A stretch of 64,000 nt of DNA, taken from Rhodoligotrophos sp. CJ14 (GTDB taxonomy: Bacteria; Pseudomonadota; Alphaproteobacteria; Rhizobiales; Im1). The position numbers were made by a program, and so were the translations under genes. The stretch's first letter is position 1. Each line of letters opens with the position of its first letter. The DNA is taken from positions 992,001 through 1,056,000 of the forward strand of contig NZ_CP133319.1 of assembly GCF_038811545.1 (NCBI RefSeq), written 5' to 3'. The notes beneath the pieces were generated by a model. The model was not told the DNA's origin, ran no database searches, and worked only from the letters and a program-made list of their open reading frames with translations. Shown in pieces: positions 1 to 9,541 of this stretch.

Positions 1-1063
1 TGTTGATGACGAGCGCGCTTTCTCGGCTCACCGGCGCAAAAAGGCCGCCCTGTTTGAGCTGCGGTGCTCTCACCATGAAGAGAGTGAGGGCACCGCCAAT
101 GAACAGGCACAGGATGAGCAGGATGAAAAGGCCGCGCTCCGGGTCGACGGCGAAGGCATGCACCGAGGTGAGTACGCCCGAGCGCACCAGGAACGTGCCG
201 AGTAGGCTGAACGAAAAGGCGAGAACCGAGAGCAATATGGTCCAGATTTTCAAGGCGTCCCGCTTCTCGACCACAATGGCAGAGTGGAGCAGCGCCGTGG
301 CGATCAGCCATGGCATCAGCGAAGCATTTTCAACGGGATCCCAGAACCACCATCCGCCCCAGCCGAGTTCGTAATAGGCCCACCAGGAGCCCATTGCGAT
401 GCCGACCGTCAGGAACATCCAGGCGGCGAGTGTCCAAGGCCTTACCCATCGCGCCCAGGCCGCATCGACCTTTCCCTCGATGAGAGCTGCCGAGGCAAAG
501 GAGAACACGCTCGAAAGCCCTACATAGCCCGCATAGAGGAACGGAGGATGGAAGGCGAGCGCGGGATCCTGCAGCAATGGGTTAATGCCATTCCCATCGA
601 CCGGTGGCGTAAGAAGCCGCTCGAAGGGGTTGCTGGTGAGCAACGTAAACAGGAGGAAAGCCGCCCCGATCATGCCCTGAACGGCGAGCGTGCGCGCCCG
701 CAAAGCCAAAGGGAGGTTGCGCCCGCCAAGGGCAATGGCCGCACCGAACAGGGCAAGGATCATGATCCACAGCAGCATGGATCCCTCGTGATTGGCCCAT
801 ACGCCGGAGACCTTGTAGAGCAGGGGCTTGGCCGAATGGGAATTGGCCCACACGAGCTTGACCGAGAAGTCGGACACAACGAAAGCATGGACCAGCGCGG
901 CAAAGGACACGGCGACGAAGAACAGCTGCGCAAGCGCGGCCGTCGTAGCGACGCGCATCATGCGATCATTGCCGACATGAGCGCCATAAACGGGTATCGT
1001 TGCCTGATAGAAGGCCACGACCATCGCCAGCACCAAAGAGAAGTGACCGGCCTCCGTGATCAT
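1..1063 (-). CDS. ccmF: Cytochrome c maturation protein CcmF, N-terminal part (cut by window edge)
   Basis: CcmF is the membrane haem lyase component that joins haem from CcmE to apocytochrome c in the periplasm. About 354 residues are visible; the C-terminus lies outside the window. The reverse-strand translation starts MITEAGHFSLVL and shows hydrophobic helices throughout. It carries the family's tryptophan-rich haem-handling segment (GWGGWWFWDPVENASLMPW) near residue 230. The ATG at 1063 lies 31 bases after the ccmE stop, so it belongs to one operon with ccmE and ccmI. This is the cycHJK order known from rhizobia, in which ccmH would follow outside the window. Identity is near certain; only completeness is unknown. 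Confidence 0.95.
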   Translation of the reverse strand, partial: MITEAGHFSLVLAMVVAFYQATIPVYGAHVGNDRMMRVATTAALAQLFFVAVSFAALVHAFVVSDFSVKLVWANSHSAKPLLYKVSGVWANHEGSMLLWIMILALFGAAIALGGRNLPLALRARTLAVQGMIGAAFLLFTLLTSNPFERLLTPPVDGNGINPLLQDPALAFHPPFLYAGYVGLSSVFSFASAALIEGKVDAAWARWVRPWTLAAWMFLTVGIAMGSWWAYYELGWGGWWFWDPVENASLMPWLIATALLHSAIVVEKRDALKIWTILLSVLAFSFSLLGTFLVRSGVLTSVHAFAVDPERGLFILLILCLFIGGALTLFMVRAPQLKQGGLFAPVSRESALVIN

Positions 1064-1094
1064 CCGCTGCGTTCCAGCTTTGCGCCTTTAGCCA

Positions 1095-1544
1095 CTATTG
1101 GCGGGCCTCATTGTGCTGCCAGACACCCTTTTCCTTAAGGGCATCGGCGACCTCTCGCGGCATATAATTCTCGTCATGCTTGGCGAGCACTGTATCCGCC
1201 ACGAATTTCCCTTGCCCGTCCAGCATTCCCTCCGCGACCACCCCTTGGCCCTCTCGGAACAGATCGGGCAGGATGCCCGCATAGCTGACAGGCAGGCTCT
1301 TATGGGTGTCGGTCACAACGAATTGAACCTTGCCGTCGCTTGTCTTGCTGACACTACCCGTCGCAACGAGGCCTCCGAGGCGGAAGCGTTGCCCTGGTTC
1401 AACCTTCGCTGCGACCTCGCTCGGGGTATAGAAGAACACGATTGCATCGCTGAGCGCGAACAGCACCAGACCCACCGCAATGCCGAGAATGGCAATGCCG
1501 GTGGCGATGAAAGCTCCGCGTTTCTGCTTTCGCGACAGCGCCAT
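1095..1544 (-). CDS. ccmE: Cytochrome c maturation haem chaperone CcmE
   Basis: CcmE is a periplasmic, membrane-anchored chaperone that binds haem covalently through a histidine and passes it to CcmF. The protein has 149 residues, normal for the family. A basic N-terminus is followed by one membrane anchor (about residues 10-31), and an OB-fold domain fills the rest. The diagnostic motif KHDENYMP is present, with the haem-linking His at about 123 and Tyr127. The gene lies between ccmI (gap 32 bases) and ccmF (gap 31 bases), all on the same strand, so co-transcription is likely. Nothing is abnormal. Confidence 0.95.
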   Translation of the reverse strand: MALSRKQKRGAFIATGIAILGIAVGLVLFALSDAIVFFYTPSEVAAKVEPGQRFRLGGLVATGSVSKTSDGKVQFVVTDTHKSLPVSYAGILPDLFREGQGVVAEGMLDGQGKFVADTVLAKHDENYMPREVADALKEKGVWQHNEARQ

Positions 1545-1576
1545 TCGCTAAAAATTCCTCTTCGCCCATAGTCAGG

Positions 1577-2686
1577 TCAGTTTGCTTGATGCAGAAGGCG
1601 GCGGGCCTCGTCTATGCGTGCCAGTGCCGCATTATCACTCCGAAAACGTTCTGAAGCACGATCAAGAGCCGCCAGAGCAGCCTTCTGCTCACCCAGCACC
1701 ATCCGGGCCTGCGCGAGCTTCAGCCAGTCATCGAGCGGGCCGCTATTGGCATTCAGCCGCGCTTCGAGCCCATCCACCATGCCGCGGATCATCTCCCGTT
1801 GCTGGGCTGGACTTTGGGAGGTCACAGCGCCCATCCGTTCGCGCGAAACTGGCGGGCCGGAGGTGCCACCCTCGACCTCATCGATATTACGCTGCACGAA
1901 CTGCCGCCATGGCGCATCCTGTGGCGCATCCGCCAGCAAAGCGCGCCAGATCTTGAGGGCCTGGTCCCTATCCCCGTCTTGCTTGGCGGCAAGCCCTTTA
2001 TAGAAGCGCGCCTTGGGCAGCTTTGGATCGAGTGCCAGTCCCCGGTCGACGGCTTCCCGTGCCTTTTCAGTTACAATGCCGCCATCGGCCAGAATGAGGG
2101 CCTCAGCATAGCTCGTCAGAAGATCGGCACGCTCGCCGCTGAGGGCAATCAGCCGCCCATAGGCATTCGCTGCATCCACATAGCGGCCCTGCTTCAGATA
2201 GATAGGGGCGAGGACCGACCACCCCTGAGCATCCTCGGGACGCTCTGCCAGGTGCTGCTCCACCTGCGCGATCAGGGCGGCATAGTCCTGATTTTCCATC
2301 GCATGCGCGAGGCGTTCCGCATGGGGTACCCCGGGCATCAGCGGCTGGCCGAGCGCCAAATAGACTGCAAGGCTGAGTGCGGGAATACCGATTAATCCTG
2401 CGAGAATGATCCCCTTAGGCTGGATCGCGTTGTGAAGACTTTGGCCGCCGCTCTGCTTGGCTGCAGCAAGCAAGCGGCGCGCAATCTCCGACCGGGCCGC
2501 AGCCGCCTCGCTGGCGCCAATTAGTCCGCGCCCCACGTCGCGCTCGAGTTCTGCTAATTGATCCCGGTAGACGGCGGCATCGTACGCAGCCGCAGGTTGA
2601 GCCCCCCTGCCCCGCGCGACGAGCGGCCAGAGAACCGCTGCAATGGCAATGCCCGTCAGAACGGCAAGAGCAATCCAGAACTCCAT
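1577..2686 (-). CDS. ccmI: Cytochrome c biogenesis protein CcmI (CycH)
   Basis: CcmI/CycH is the apocytochrome c chaperone that brings substrates to the CcmF/CcmH lyase. The chosen ATG at 2686 gives 369 residues starting MEFWIALAVLTG, a typical CcmI signal-anchor. An upstream in-frame start would add 34 non-hydrophobic residues and is less likely. A cytoplasmic Leu/Arg-rich coiled segment follows (YRDQLAELERDVGRGL), then a second membrane span near residues 100-120 and periplasmic TPR repeats to the C-terminus. It is the first gene of the ccmI-ccmE-ccmF operon. Its promoter should lie in the 270 bases it shares with the divergent soxB. Confidence 0.92.
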   Translation of the reverse strand: MEFWIALAVLTGIAIAAVLWPLVARGRGAQPAAAYDAAVYRDQLAELERDVGRGLIGASEAAAARSEIARRLLAAAKQSGGQSLHNAIQPKGIILAGLIGIPALSLAVYLALGQPLMPGVPHAERLAHAMENQDYAALIAQVEQHLAERPEDAQGWSVLAPIYLKQGRYVDAANAYGRLIALSGERADLLTSYAEALILADGGIVTEKAREAVDRGLALDPKLPKARFYKGLAAKQDGDRDQALKIWRALLADAPQDAPWRQFVQRNIDEVEGGTSGPPVSRERMGAVTSQSPAQQREMIRGMVDGLEARLNANSGPLDDWLKLAQARMVLGEQKAALAALDRASERFRSDNAALARIDEARRLLHQAN

Positions 2687-2956
2687 ATCACTCCCATCGG
2701 CCATTCGCGGCCCATCTGCAATCGGACAGATTATCCCGATGGCAGGAATGCTGAATCCGGCGGATCTGAGAGGCGCCGGGCATCTCATTCCTGGCTCTGG
2801 CCCGCGCTACCAATCCGCCTTATGGTGTCGCAGTTTACGTGCTCCAGGTCGCAAAGCTGCATGTCTAGGTGGCAGCGGGTGCTAAGGTCGCCGCAACCCA
2901 CCGGCGGTTCTGCAGCACCGACCGGAGCTTTGCGTCCTGGCCGGTCCTGGAGAACG

Positions 2957-4207
2957 ATGAAGCTCTACTCGATCTTTTCGCTCGCGCGCAATGCGCTCAA
3001 CTACCACAAGGACTGGCCACGTGCCTGGCGCAGCCCGGAGCCTCGGCCAGAATACGACGTGGTGATCATTGGTGCCGGCGGCCACGGGCTTGCGACTGCT
3101 TATTATCTCGCCAAGGAGCACAAGGTCACCAATGTGGCAGTGCTTGAGAAAGGCTGGCTCGGTGGTGGCAATACCGGCCGCAATACCACGATCATCCGCT
3201 CGAACTATCTGCAAGATGAATCGATGGCGATCTACGAGCTCTCGCGCAAGCTCTATGAGGATTTGTCGCAGGAGCTGAATTTCAACACGATGTTTTCCCC
3301 CCGCGGCCTCTTGATGCTCTGCCAAACCGAGCATGAGCTTCGGGCAATGAAGCGTACGAACCATGCCAATCGGCTGGCGGGGATCGAGGCGCGAATGATC
3401 GACACCGCCGAGGTGAAGCGCCTGGTGCCTATCATCAATGATAGCCCGAATGCGCGCTATCCCATTCTAGGCGCCTATTATCAACCGCGCGGCGGTACCG
3501 GGCGCCATGATGCCGTCGCCTGGGGCTACGCGCGCGGCGCCGATTCTCGCGGCGTCGACATCATCCAGAATTGCGAGGTCTTCAAGATCATCCGCGACGA
3601 CGACCGGGTAACCGGTGTCGAGACGAGCCGCGGCACGATCCGCGCCAAGAAGGTGGCTGTGGTGACCGCCGGCAATACCTCGCCGCTGATGCAGTCGGCC
3701 GGGGTCAATATGCCGCTTGAGAGCGTGTGCCTGCAGGCTCTGGTCTCAGAGCCGATCAAGCCGGTCATCGATGTGGTGGTGATGGCCAACACGGTCCATG
3801 GCTATATCAGCCAATCGGATAAAGGCGAGCTCGTTATCGGCGGTGGCGCCGATGCCTATAATAATTATTCCCAGAAAGGCACCCTGCCCGCCCTCGAGCA
3901 CACCATCACCGCGCTCGTGGAAACATTCCCGATCATCTCCCGGCTGCGCACGATGCGCATGTGGGGTGGCATTGTCGACATGACCGGCGACCGTTCGCCG
4001 ATCATCGGCAAGACCGACGTGAAGGGGCTTTATGTGAATTGCGGCTGGGGCACCGGCGGTTTCAAGGCCATTCCAGGCTCGGGCTTCGTTTTCGCCGACA
4101 CCATCGCCAATGATCGCCCTCATCCGATTGCGGCCCCCTTCGGGCTCGACCGGTTCCTCGAAGGCCGCCTCATTGACGAGAGCGTGGCTGCGGCCGTCGC
4201 TCACTGA
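2957..4207 (+). CDS. soxB: Sarcosine oxidase subunit beta
   Basis: This is the FAD/FMN-carrying oxidising subunit of heterotetrameric sarcosine oxidase, which demethylates sarcosine to glycine with O2, giving H2O2 and, with THF, methylene-THF. It has 416 residues from the ATG at 2957, a normal size. An N-terminal dinucleotide-binding motif (VVIIGAGGHGLATAYYLA) lies near residue 32. GRHDAVAWGYARGA contains His184, which fits the position of the covalent-FMN histidine of the family. C-terminal GDRSPIIGKT and GWGTGGFKAIPGSG match DAO-family closing motifs. An upstream reading-frame extension (from 2558) overlaps ccmI antisense and is rejected. It is the first gene of soxBDAG. Confidence 0.94.
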   Translation: MKLYSIFSLARNALNYHKDWPRAWRSPEPRPEYDVVIIGAGGHGLATAYYLAKEHKVTNVAVLEKGWLGGGNTGRNTTIIRSNYLQDESMAIYELSRKLYEDLSQELNFNTMFSPRGLLMLCQTEHELRAMKRTNHANRLAGIEARMIDTAEVKRLVPIINDSPNARYPILGAYYQPRGGTGRHDAVAWGYARGADSRGVDIIQNCEVFKIIRDDDRVTGVETSRGTIRAKKVAVVTAGNTSPLMQSAGVNMPLESVCLQALVSEPIKPVIDVVVMANTVHGYISQSDKGELVIGGGADAYNNYSQKGTLPALEHTITALVETFPIISRLRTMRMWGGIVDMTGDRSPIIGKTDVKGLYVNCGWGTGGFKAIPGSGFVFADTIANDRPHPIAAPFGLDRFLEGRLIDESVAAAVAH

Positions 4208-4298
4208 GATCCCTGATGTCGGCTGCTGCTCCCGCTCAGTTGTCATATCCGGCCATGACGGACCATTTGGCCCAACCCATAGCAAGGACCTGCGCGCC

Positions 4299-4703
4299 AT
4301 GCTGCTGATCACCTGCCCAGTCTGCGGCAATGTCGGAGACGAGACCGACTTTCACTATGGCGGGCAAGCCCATATCCGTCGCCCCGCGTCAGCCAATCCC
4401 GGCGAGGTCAGCGACGAGGCGCAGCGCGACTATCTCTATGTCCGCCTCAATCCCAAGGGTCTGCATTTCGAGCGCTGGCGCTGTGATCGCGGCTGCGCAA
4501 AATGGTTTCATATGGCGCGCGACACCGTGACGATGGAGATCAAGGCCTGCTACGGCATTACCGAGTTGCCACCGCGCGAGATTATTGCGCAGATCCCGCC
4601 CAGCAATCCCTGGTACGGCTTTTTCGATCAGCGGCAAGCAGAGCCTGCTTCGACTGCCGCAGAACCCAAGAACGCTGAACTGGAGAGCACCGGTGAGAGG
4701 TAA
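4299..4703 (+). CDS. soxD: Sarcosine oxidase subunit delta
   Basis: This is the small zinc-binding subunit of heterotetrameric sarcosine oxidase. It has 134 residues from the ATG at 4299, starting MLLITCPVCGNVGDETDF. The CPVC pair at the N-terminus and the later HFERWRCDRGC (His plus Cys) supply the family's zinc ligands. The tail is rich in Ala and Glu and somewhat longer than usual. It starts 91 bases after soxB and its stop overlaps the GTG start of soxA by 11 bases, consistent with translational coupling. Confidence 0.93.
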   Translation: MLLITCPVCGNVGDETDFHYGGQAHIRRPASANPGEVSDEAQRDYLYVRLNPKGLHFERWRCDRGCAKWFHMARDTVTMEIKACYGITELPPREIIAQIPPSNPWYGFFDQRQAEPASTAAEPKNAELESTGER

Positions 4704-7700
4704 GCCCTATCGCCTGGCCTCCTCGCCCGAGGCTGGCCGCCTCATTGACCGGACCCGGAGGCTCACCTTCACATTTGATGGGCGGCGCATGACGGGCTTT
4801 GCGGGCGACACCGTCGCCTCTGCCGTGCTAGCCAATGGCGAGCGGCTCTTCGGGCGCAGCTTTAAATATCACCGCCCCCGCGGTGTCATGGGGCTTGGCG
4901 CGGACGAGCCGAATGCCCTGATCGGGGTCGGCCAAGGCGCACGGCACGAGCCAAATCTCAGGGCAACCCAGGTTGAACTCTACGATGGCCTGACGGCGGT
5001 TACGCAGAACCGCTGGCCGAACCTCATCTTTGACATCGGCCAGCTCAACAGCCTGTTCTCACGCATTCTTCCCGCCGGCTTCTACTACAAGACCTTTATG
5101 TGGCCGCAGCGTTTTTGGGAGATGCTTTATGAGCCGTTGATCCGCCGGACCGCCGGGCTCGGCAAGGCCCCGACTGCGCCCGATCCCGACCTTTACGAGC
5201 AGATGCACGCCCATTGCGACGTCCTGGTGGTGGGTGCGGGAATTGCGGGTCTCGCGGCGGCGGAAGCAGCGGCCGCCCGCGGCGCTCATGTCATCATTAT
5301 CGACGAGAATCCGCGTTTCGGCGGCCTCGCCGACTTGGGCGGCGCTGTGATCGATGGCCGCCCGGCCCTCGACTGGGCAAGGGAAGTAACCGCCCGGCTT
5401 GCCAAGGCGGACAACGTCCACGTGATGACCCGGACAACCGCCTGGGGTCATTTCCACGACAATTTCGTGGGGCTGTTGGAGCGCCTGACCGATCCTGATC
5501 CCGCTGCGGCTCGATCCGGCACGCCACGGCTTAGATTGTGGAAGCTCAGAGCACGCGAGATCATCATGGCGACCGGCGCCATCGAGCGGCCGATCGCCTT
5601 TGCGAATAATGATCGGCCAGGCGTGATGATGTCCTTGGCGGGGCGGGCCCTGCTTGCGCGCTATGCCGTATCCCCGGGGCAGCGCGGGGTCGTCTTCACC
5701 AACAACGATGATGGCTACCGGACGGCGCTCGCCTATGCGAAAGCCGGCGTGCCAATTTCCCGTCTCGTGGATGCTCGGCCCCAAGCACCGGAGGCGCTCG
5801 CCGAAGAATTGCGAGCATCCGGAGTGATGGTCTCGCCGGCCTCAGGCATATCGAATGTCAAGACCAGCTTTGGCGGCCTTTCCATCGAGAGCGTCGTGGT
5901 CTCGCCCTATCGCGCGGGCCAAGGTCGCATCTCTTCCGAGGAGGTGATCCCGGCAGATTTCGTGCTAGTCTCGGGCGGCTGGAATCCCGTCGTCAATCTT
6001 TGGTGCCACAATGGCGGCAAGCTGAGATTTGATGAACAACTAGCCGCTCACCGCCCTGATCGGACGACAGCCCGCATGCGCGCGGTCGGTGCAGCCAATG
6101 GCACATTCGACCCTGCAGCCATCCTGGATGAGGCCTATGCCGCAGGCGAAGCTGCCTCAGGCAACAGCAGCAGTGGTGCTCTCCCACGCGCCAAAGCTGC
6201 ATCGCATCCCACGAGCGCGATCGAGCCCATCTGGTTCATGCCCGCGACCGGCTCCTATAATGAGGGCAACAAGCATTTCATCGACCACCAGAACGACGTA
6301 ACCGCAGCCGATCTGGAACTGGCTCTGCGCGAAGGCTACCAGTCCATCGAGCATGTGAAGCGCTATACCACGTGGAGCATGGCGACCGATCAGGGCAAGA
6401 CCAGCAACACGCTGGGCCTTGGGGTCGTCTCCGGAGCAACCCACAAGCCGATCCCGGAGATCGGCACGACCACCTTCCGCCCGCCCTATACGCCGGTGAC
6501 CTTCGGGGCCATTGCCGGCAGCCACACGAAGCAGCTGTTCCTCCCGGTACGGCGCACCCCTGTCCATGAATGGCATCTCGCCCAGAGGGCGAGCTTTGAG
6601 CCCGTCGGACATTGGCGCAGGCCCTATTGCTATCCAAAGCCCGGCGAGAGTCGGCATGATGCCGTGAACCGCGAGATTGTGACGGTTCGTGAGAAGGTCG
6701 GGCTTCTCGATGCCTCAACCCTGGGCAAGATCGAGGTGAAGGGCCCGGACGCCGCCGCGTTCCTCGACCGCATCTATACCAACACCTTCTCCACCCTGAA
6801 GGTCGGCCGGGCCCGCTATGGCCTCATGATGACCGATGCCGGCTTCCTGTTCGATGACGGGGTCACCGTGAGGATCGCGGAGGACCATTTCCTCATGCAC
6901 ACCACCTCCGGCGGTGCCGACCGGGTGACCGCCTGGCTTGAGGAATGGCTGCAGACGGAATGGACCCACGACAAGGTCTTTATCACCAATGTCACCGAGC
7001 AATGGGCGCAATTCGCTTTGGCAGGGGCAAAGGCCCGCGCCATCCTCGAGAAGCTCGGCACGGATATCGATCTCTCGCCCCAGGCGTTGCCCTTCATGGG
7101 ATATGCGTCAGGAACGCTTGGTTCCTATCCCGTACGGCTCTACAGGATCTCCTTCTCGGGCGAGCTTTCCTTCGAAATCGCAACCCCGGCCGGCTATGGT
7201 CGGGCACTTTGGGATGCCCTGCTGGCGGCTGGCGCTGAATTCGGCATTGCCCCCTATGGCACGGAGGCCTTGCACGTGCTGCGCGCCGAGAAGGGGTTCA
7301 TTGCCATCGGTGATGAAACCGACGGCACGGTGACACCGCTCGATCTCGGCCTCGACTGGGCCGTATCGAAGAAGAAGCCGGATTTCGTCGGAAAACGTGC
7401 TTTGGACCTCGCCTATCTCAAGGCTGAGGGCCGAAAGCAGCTTGTAGGCTTGCTCACGGAGGATCCTCAAATCGTGCTGCCCGACGGCGCATACGCGGTG
7501 GAGACCCCATTGCCGCAGCCGCCCATGCGCATGATCGGCCAGGTGACCTCGACTTATTGGAGCCCCACCCTGAAACGCTCGATCGCCCTTGCTCTGATCC
7601 GGGAGGGCCGCAAGCGCATGGGCCAGGTGATCAGCTTCCCTTTGAGTGAAGGAAAGGTCATTCGCGCCAAGATCGTCGAGCCCGTTTTCTATGACAAAGA

Positions 7701-7722
7701 GGGAGCGCGCCAGAATGTCTGA
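4693..7722 (+). CDS. soxA: Sarcosine oxidase subunit alpha
   Basis: This is the large subunit of heterotetrameric sarcosine oxidase, binding NAD and THF. The GTG at 4693 gives 1009 residues starting with VRGKPYRL, the usual place for this family, overlapping soxD. The N-terminal part is ferredoxin-like (GFAGDTVASAVLANG, FKYHRPRGVMGLGADEPNA). A Rossmann motif (DVLVVGAGIAGLAAAEAA) lies near residue 174. From about residue 665 to the end there is a GcvT-type aminomethyltransferase module (VGLLDASTLGKIEVKGPDA, then GKRALDLAYLKAEGRKQLVG). That module is where the sarcosine methyl group is transferred to THF. No break or missing motif was seen. Confidence 0.94.
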   Translation: MRGKPYRLASSPEAGRLIDRTRRLTFTFDGRRMTGFAGDTVASAVLANGERLFGRSFKYHRPRGVMGLGADEPNALIGVGQGARHEPNLRATQVELYDGLTAVTQNRWPNLIFDIGQLNSLFSRILPAGFYYKTFMWPQRFWEMLYEPLIRRTAGLGKAPTAPDPDLYEQMHAHCDVLVVGAGIAGLAAAEAAAARGAHVIIIDENPRFGGLADLGGAVIDGRPALDWAREVTARLAKADNVHVMTRTTAWGHFHDNFVGLLERLTDPDPAAARSGTPRLRLWKLRAREIIMATGAIERPIAFANNDRPGVMMSLAGRALLARYAVSPGQRGVVFTNNDDGYRTALAYAKAGVPISRLVDARPQAPEALAEELRASGVMVSPASGISNVKTSFGGLSIESVVVSPYRAGQGRISSEEVIPADFVLVSGGWNPVVNLWCHNGGKLRFDEQLAAHRPDRTTARMRAVGAANGTFDPAAILDEAYAAGEAASGNSSSGALPRAKAASHPTSAIEPIWFMPATGSYNEGNKHFIDHQNDVTAADLELALREGYQSIEHVKRYTTWSMATDQGKTSNTLGLGVVSGATHKPIPEIGTTTFRPPYTPVTFGAIAGSHTKQLFLPVRRTPVHEWHLAQRASFEPVGHWRRPYCYPKPGESRHDAVNREIVTVREKVGLLDASTLGKIEVKGPDAAAFLDRIYTNTFSTLKVGRARYGLMMTDAGFLFDDGVTVRIAEDHFLMHTTSGGADRVTAWLEEWLQTEWTHDKVFITNVTEQWAQFALAGAKARAILEKLGTDIDLSPQALPFMGYASGTLGSYPVRLYRISFSGELSFEIATPAGYGRALWDALLAAGAEFGIAPYGTEALHVLRAEKGFIAIGDETDGTVTPLDLGLDWAVSKKKPDFVGKRALDLAYLKAEGRKQLVGLLTEDPQIVLPDGAYAVETPLPQPPMRMIGQVTSTYWSPTLKRSIALALIREGRKRMGQVISFPLSEGKVIRAKIVEPVFYDKEGARQNV

Positions 7723-8335
7723 ACCCGACTTCGCGAGCCCACTTCACCATCGCACCGATCGGCAGTCGCCTCGAGATCTTGCCATCGGTCTTGCCGAGAT
7801 CACCGATCTCGGAATGATTGATTTGCGTGGCGAGCCTGGTGACGATCGCTTCCTCGCCGCTATTCGGGACTGTCTCGGCGTCGATCTGCCGCGCCTGCCC
7901 CGGAGCTCGGCTCGGCATGAGGCCGTGACGGTTCTCTGGCTCTCCACCGACCAGTGGCTGGTGCTCGCGCCTCGTGCGGATACCCCGGCCCTCGTACAGG
8001 CCTTGCAAGTGAAACTCGCAGGGCTCCACGCGTTGGTTTGCGATGTCAGCGACATGCGCTGCATCATCCGGCTTTCCGGCCCCGAAGCGCGAATGGTCTT
8101 GATGAAGGGCTGCTCGTTGAACCTGCTCGCGCCGGAAATCAAGGCAGGTTTTGTGAAACGCGCGCTGTTTGCGGAGATCGCGGCTCTGATCCACGTCGTC
8201 GATGACGATCCGGACGTGATTGATCTCTTCGTGTTCCGCTCTTATGCGGAATTCGCGTGGGAATGGCTGCTGAGGACCGGCGCCCGCAATGCCTTGGTCG
8301 AGCTTTACGGAGAACAGAACCCGCCTCCGGTCTAG
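7715..8335 (+). CDS. soxG: Sarcosine oxidase subunit gamma
   Basis: This is the small gamma subunit of heterotetrameric sarcosine oxidase, with a fold related to the aminomethyltransferase module. It has 206 residues from the ATG at 7715, which overlaps the last 8 bases of soxA (ATGTCTGA arrangement). Family-typical stretches are TVLWLSTDQWLVLAP, DVSDMRCIIRLSGPEARMVL and RSYAEFAWEWLL. The gene ends 17 bases before the stop of the convergent MTHFR-like gene, so the two transcripts may collide or share a terminator. No glyA, folD or purU follows, unlike many sox operons. Confidence 0.9.
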   Translation: MSEPDFASPLHHRTDRQSPRDLAIGLAEITDLGMIDLRGEPGDDRFLAAIRDCLGVDLPRLPRSSARHEAVTVLWLSTDQWLVLAPRADTPALVQALQVKLAGLHALVCDVSDMRCIIRLSGPEARMVLMKGCSLNLLAPEIKAGFVKRALFAEIAALIHVVDDDPDVIDLFVFRSYAEFAWEWLLRTGARNALVELYGEQNPPPV

Positions 8336-8352
8336 CCGGGCCCAGCTCACAT

Positions 8353-9240
8353 TCAGAGCGAGCGGACCTCGTCAACCCAGTGGAACAGCTTGTCAAAGCC
8401 GCCAAATGGGTAGAGATGCGCTCGCGCAATTCCGAGCTCCGGCTGGCTCTGCTGGAGGCGGCCGAGATCGCTCACCATCTCATCCGGCCTGGAGACCGTC
8501 AGCAGTTTTGTGACGTTCAACGCCTGTTTCCGGATCATCCGCGCCGAGGGCCCGACGCCGCAGAGAACCGCATATTTGACCAAGGTCTTGATAGTGGCCG
8601 GTCCGGGAATGCCCACATGGATAGGCAGCGTAATGCCATTGGCACGCAGCTGCTTTGCCCACCCTTCGACGGGCTCCGCCGCAAACAGGAATTGCGTTGC
8701 CAGATAGGCCTCCAGCCCATGCTCTGCGGCATAGGCCTGCTTCACGGCAAGTGCCTCAAGCAGCGCGCCCTCGCCATAGGCCTTGACGATATCGGAATTT
8801 CCCTCAGGGTGGCCCGCAAGGCCCAGCTTGCGGATCCCGTGCTTCTCAAGGACGCCCGTCCGCAACAGGCTGATCGTCGAGGAAAATTCGCCCAGCGGCG
8901 CCAGCCCGCCCCCGATCGCCAACACTTGAGTCACACCAGCCTCGCCGGCGAAACGGGCGATGCGGTCCTCGAGTGAAGCGGCAGATCTCACCAGCCGCGC
9001 CGGCAGATGGGGTACCGGATTGAATCCGTTCACCGCCAGCATTTTCGCCATTTCGATCTGCTGGGGAACCTCATCGGGATTGATCAGCGCGATGTATACG
9101 CGACTGCCAGGCTTCAAAGCCTGCCGCAAGATCTCGATTTTATCTCCCTGCCTCGGCGTGACCTCGACCGAGTGATCCTCGAGAAAGTCGCGGGCCGGAT
9201 TTTGGCTCTGACGGACGGTGGCGAGCATGCTTGCCATCAT
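8353..9240 (-). CDS. Methylenetetrahydrofolate reductase family protein
   Basis: This is a TIM-barrel protein of the MTHFR family, of the type linked to glycine betaine/sarcosine loci. It is likely to reduce the methylene-THF released by sarcosine oxidase. The ATG at 9240 gives 295 residues. Supporting segments are VYIALINPDEVPQQIEMAKML, NPVPHLPARLV, VLAIGGG, LGLAGHPEGN and a C-terminal half with IHVGIPGPATIKTLVKYA and YPFGGFDKLFHWV. A GTG at 9432, preceded by an AGGA about 9 bases upstream, would add 64 residues in frame and cannot be excluded. The gene is convergent with soxG and divergent from the GbdR-like regulator. The usual E. coli-type metF is shorter in similarity, so function is inferred. 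Confidence 0.85.
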   Translation of the reverse strand: MMASMLATVRQSQNPARDFLEDHSVEVTPRQGDKIEILRQALKPGSRVYIALINPDEVPQQIEMAKMLAVNGFNPVPHLPARLVRSAASLEDRIARFAGEAGVTQVLAIGGGLAPLGEFSSTISLLRTGVLEKHGIRKLGLAGHPEGNSDIVKAYGEGALLEALAVKQAYAAEHGLEAYLATQFLFAAEPVEGWAKQLRANGITLPIHVGIPGPATIKTLVKYAVLCGVGPSARMIRKQALNVTKLLTVSRPDEMVSDLGRLQQSQPELGIARAHLYPFGGFDKLFHWVDEVRSL

Positions 9241-9541
9241 TTCTGGAGATCCTGGGCGGAGCGGTTCATCAACGCCATTAATGTAGTTATTTCTTGAGCG
9301 GGATTTGGGTCCGGAAGCGACTTCGGCATACGGGATTGCGACCGTCTGCCCGAAGCTGCCAACACGAACCTCGTAAACCCTGCTTCCGCCACTCAAAGCC
9401 ACGCGACTCCCCACCTTGAGAGCGACGTTCACTTTCCTATGTCCTGGACCTAGGCTAATAAGATGGCAGGTCGTGCTGCCGATCCGCGGGATACTGTTAT
9501 CCAGTATACTCGCGGCAATGTGACATAGGTTGGGACCATCA
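9241..9541. promoter_or_regulatory. Divergent regulatory region with inverted repeat
   Basis: This intergenic stretch separates the MTHFR-like gene (minus) from the GbdR-like activator (plus). It holds a perfect inverted repeat ATACTG-N5-CAGTAT at 9491-9507, about 35 bases before the regulator's ATG. A weaker one, GGCAG-N6-CTGCC, lies at 9465-9480. An autoregulatory operator is a reasonable guess. If the MTHFR-like gene really starts at the GTG at 9432, the first repeat sits almost midway between the two starts. No -35/-10 pair could be assigned with confidence. Confidence 0.45.

Noticed and set aside
284-1138. A 284-codon open frame on the plus strand
   Set aside because: It is antisense to ccmF, whose reverse translation is a clear membrane protein with haem-handling motifs.
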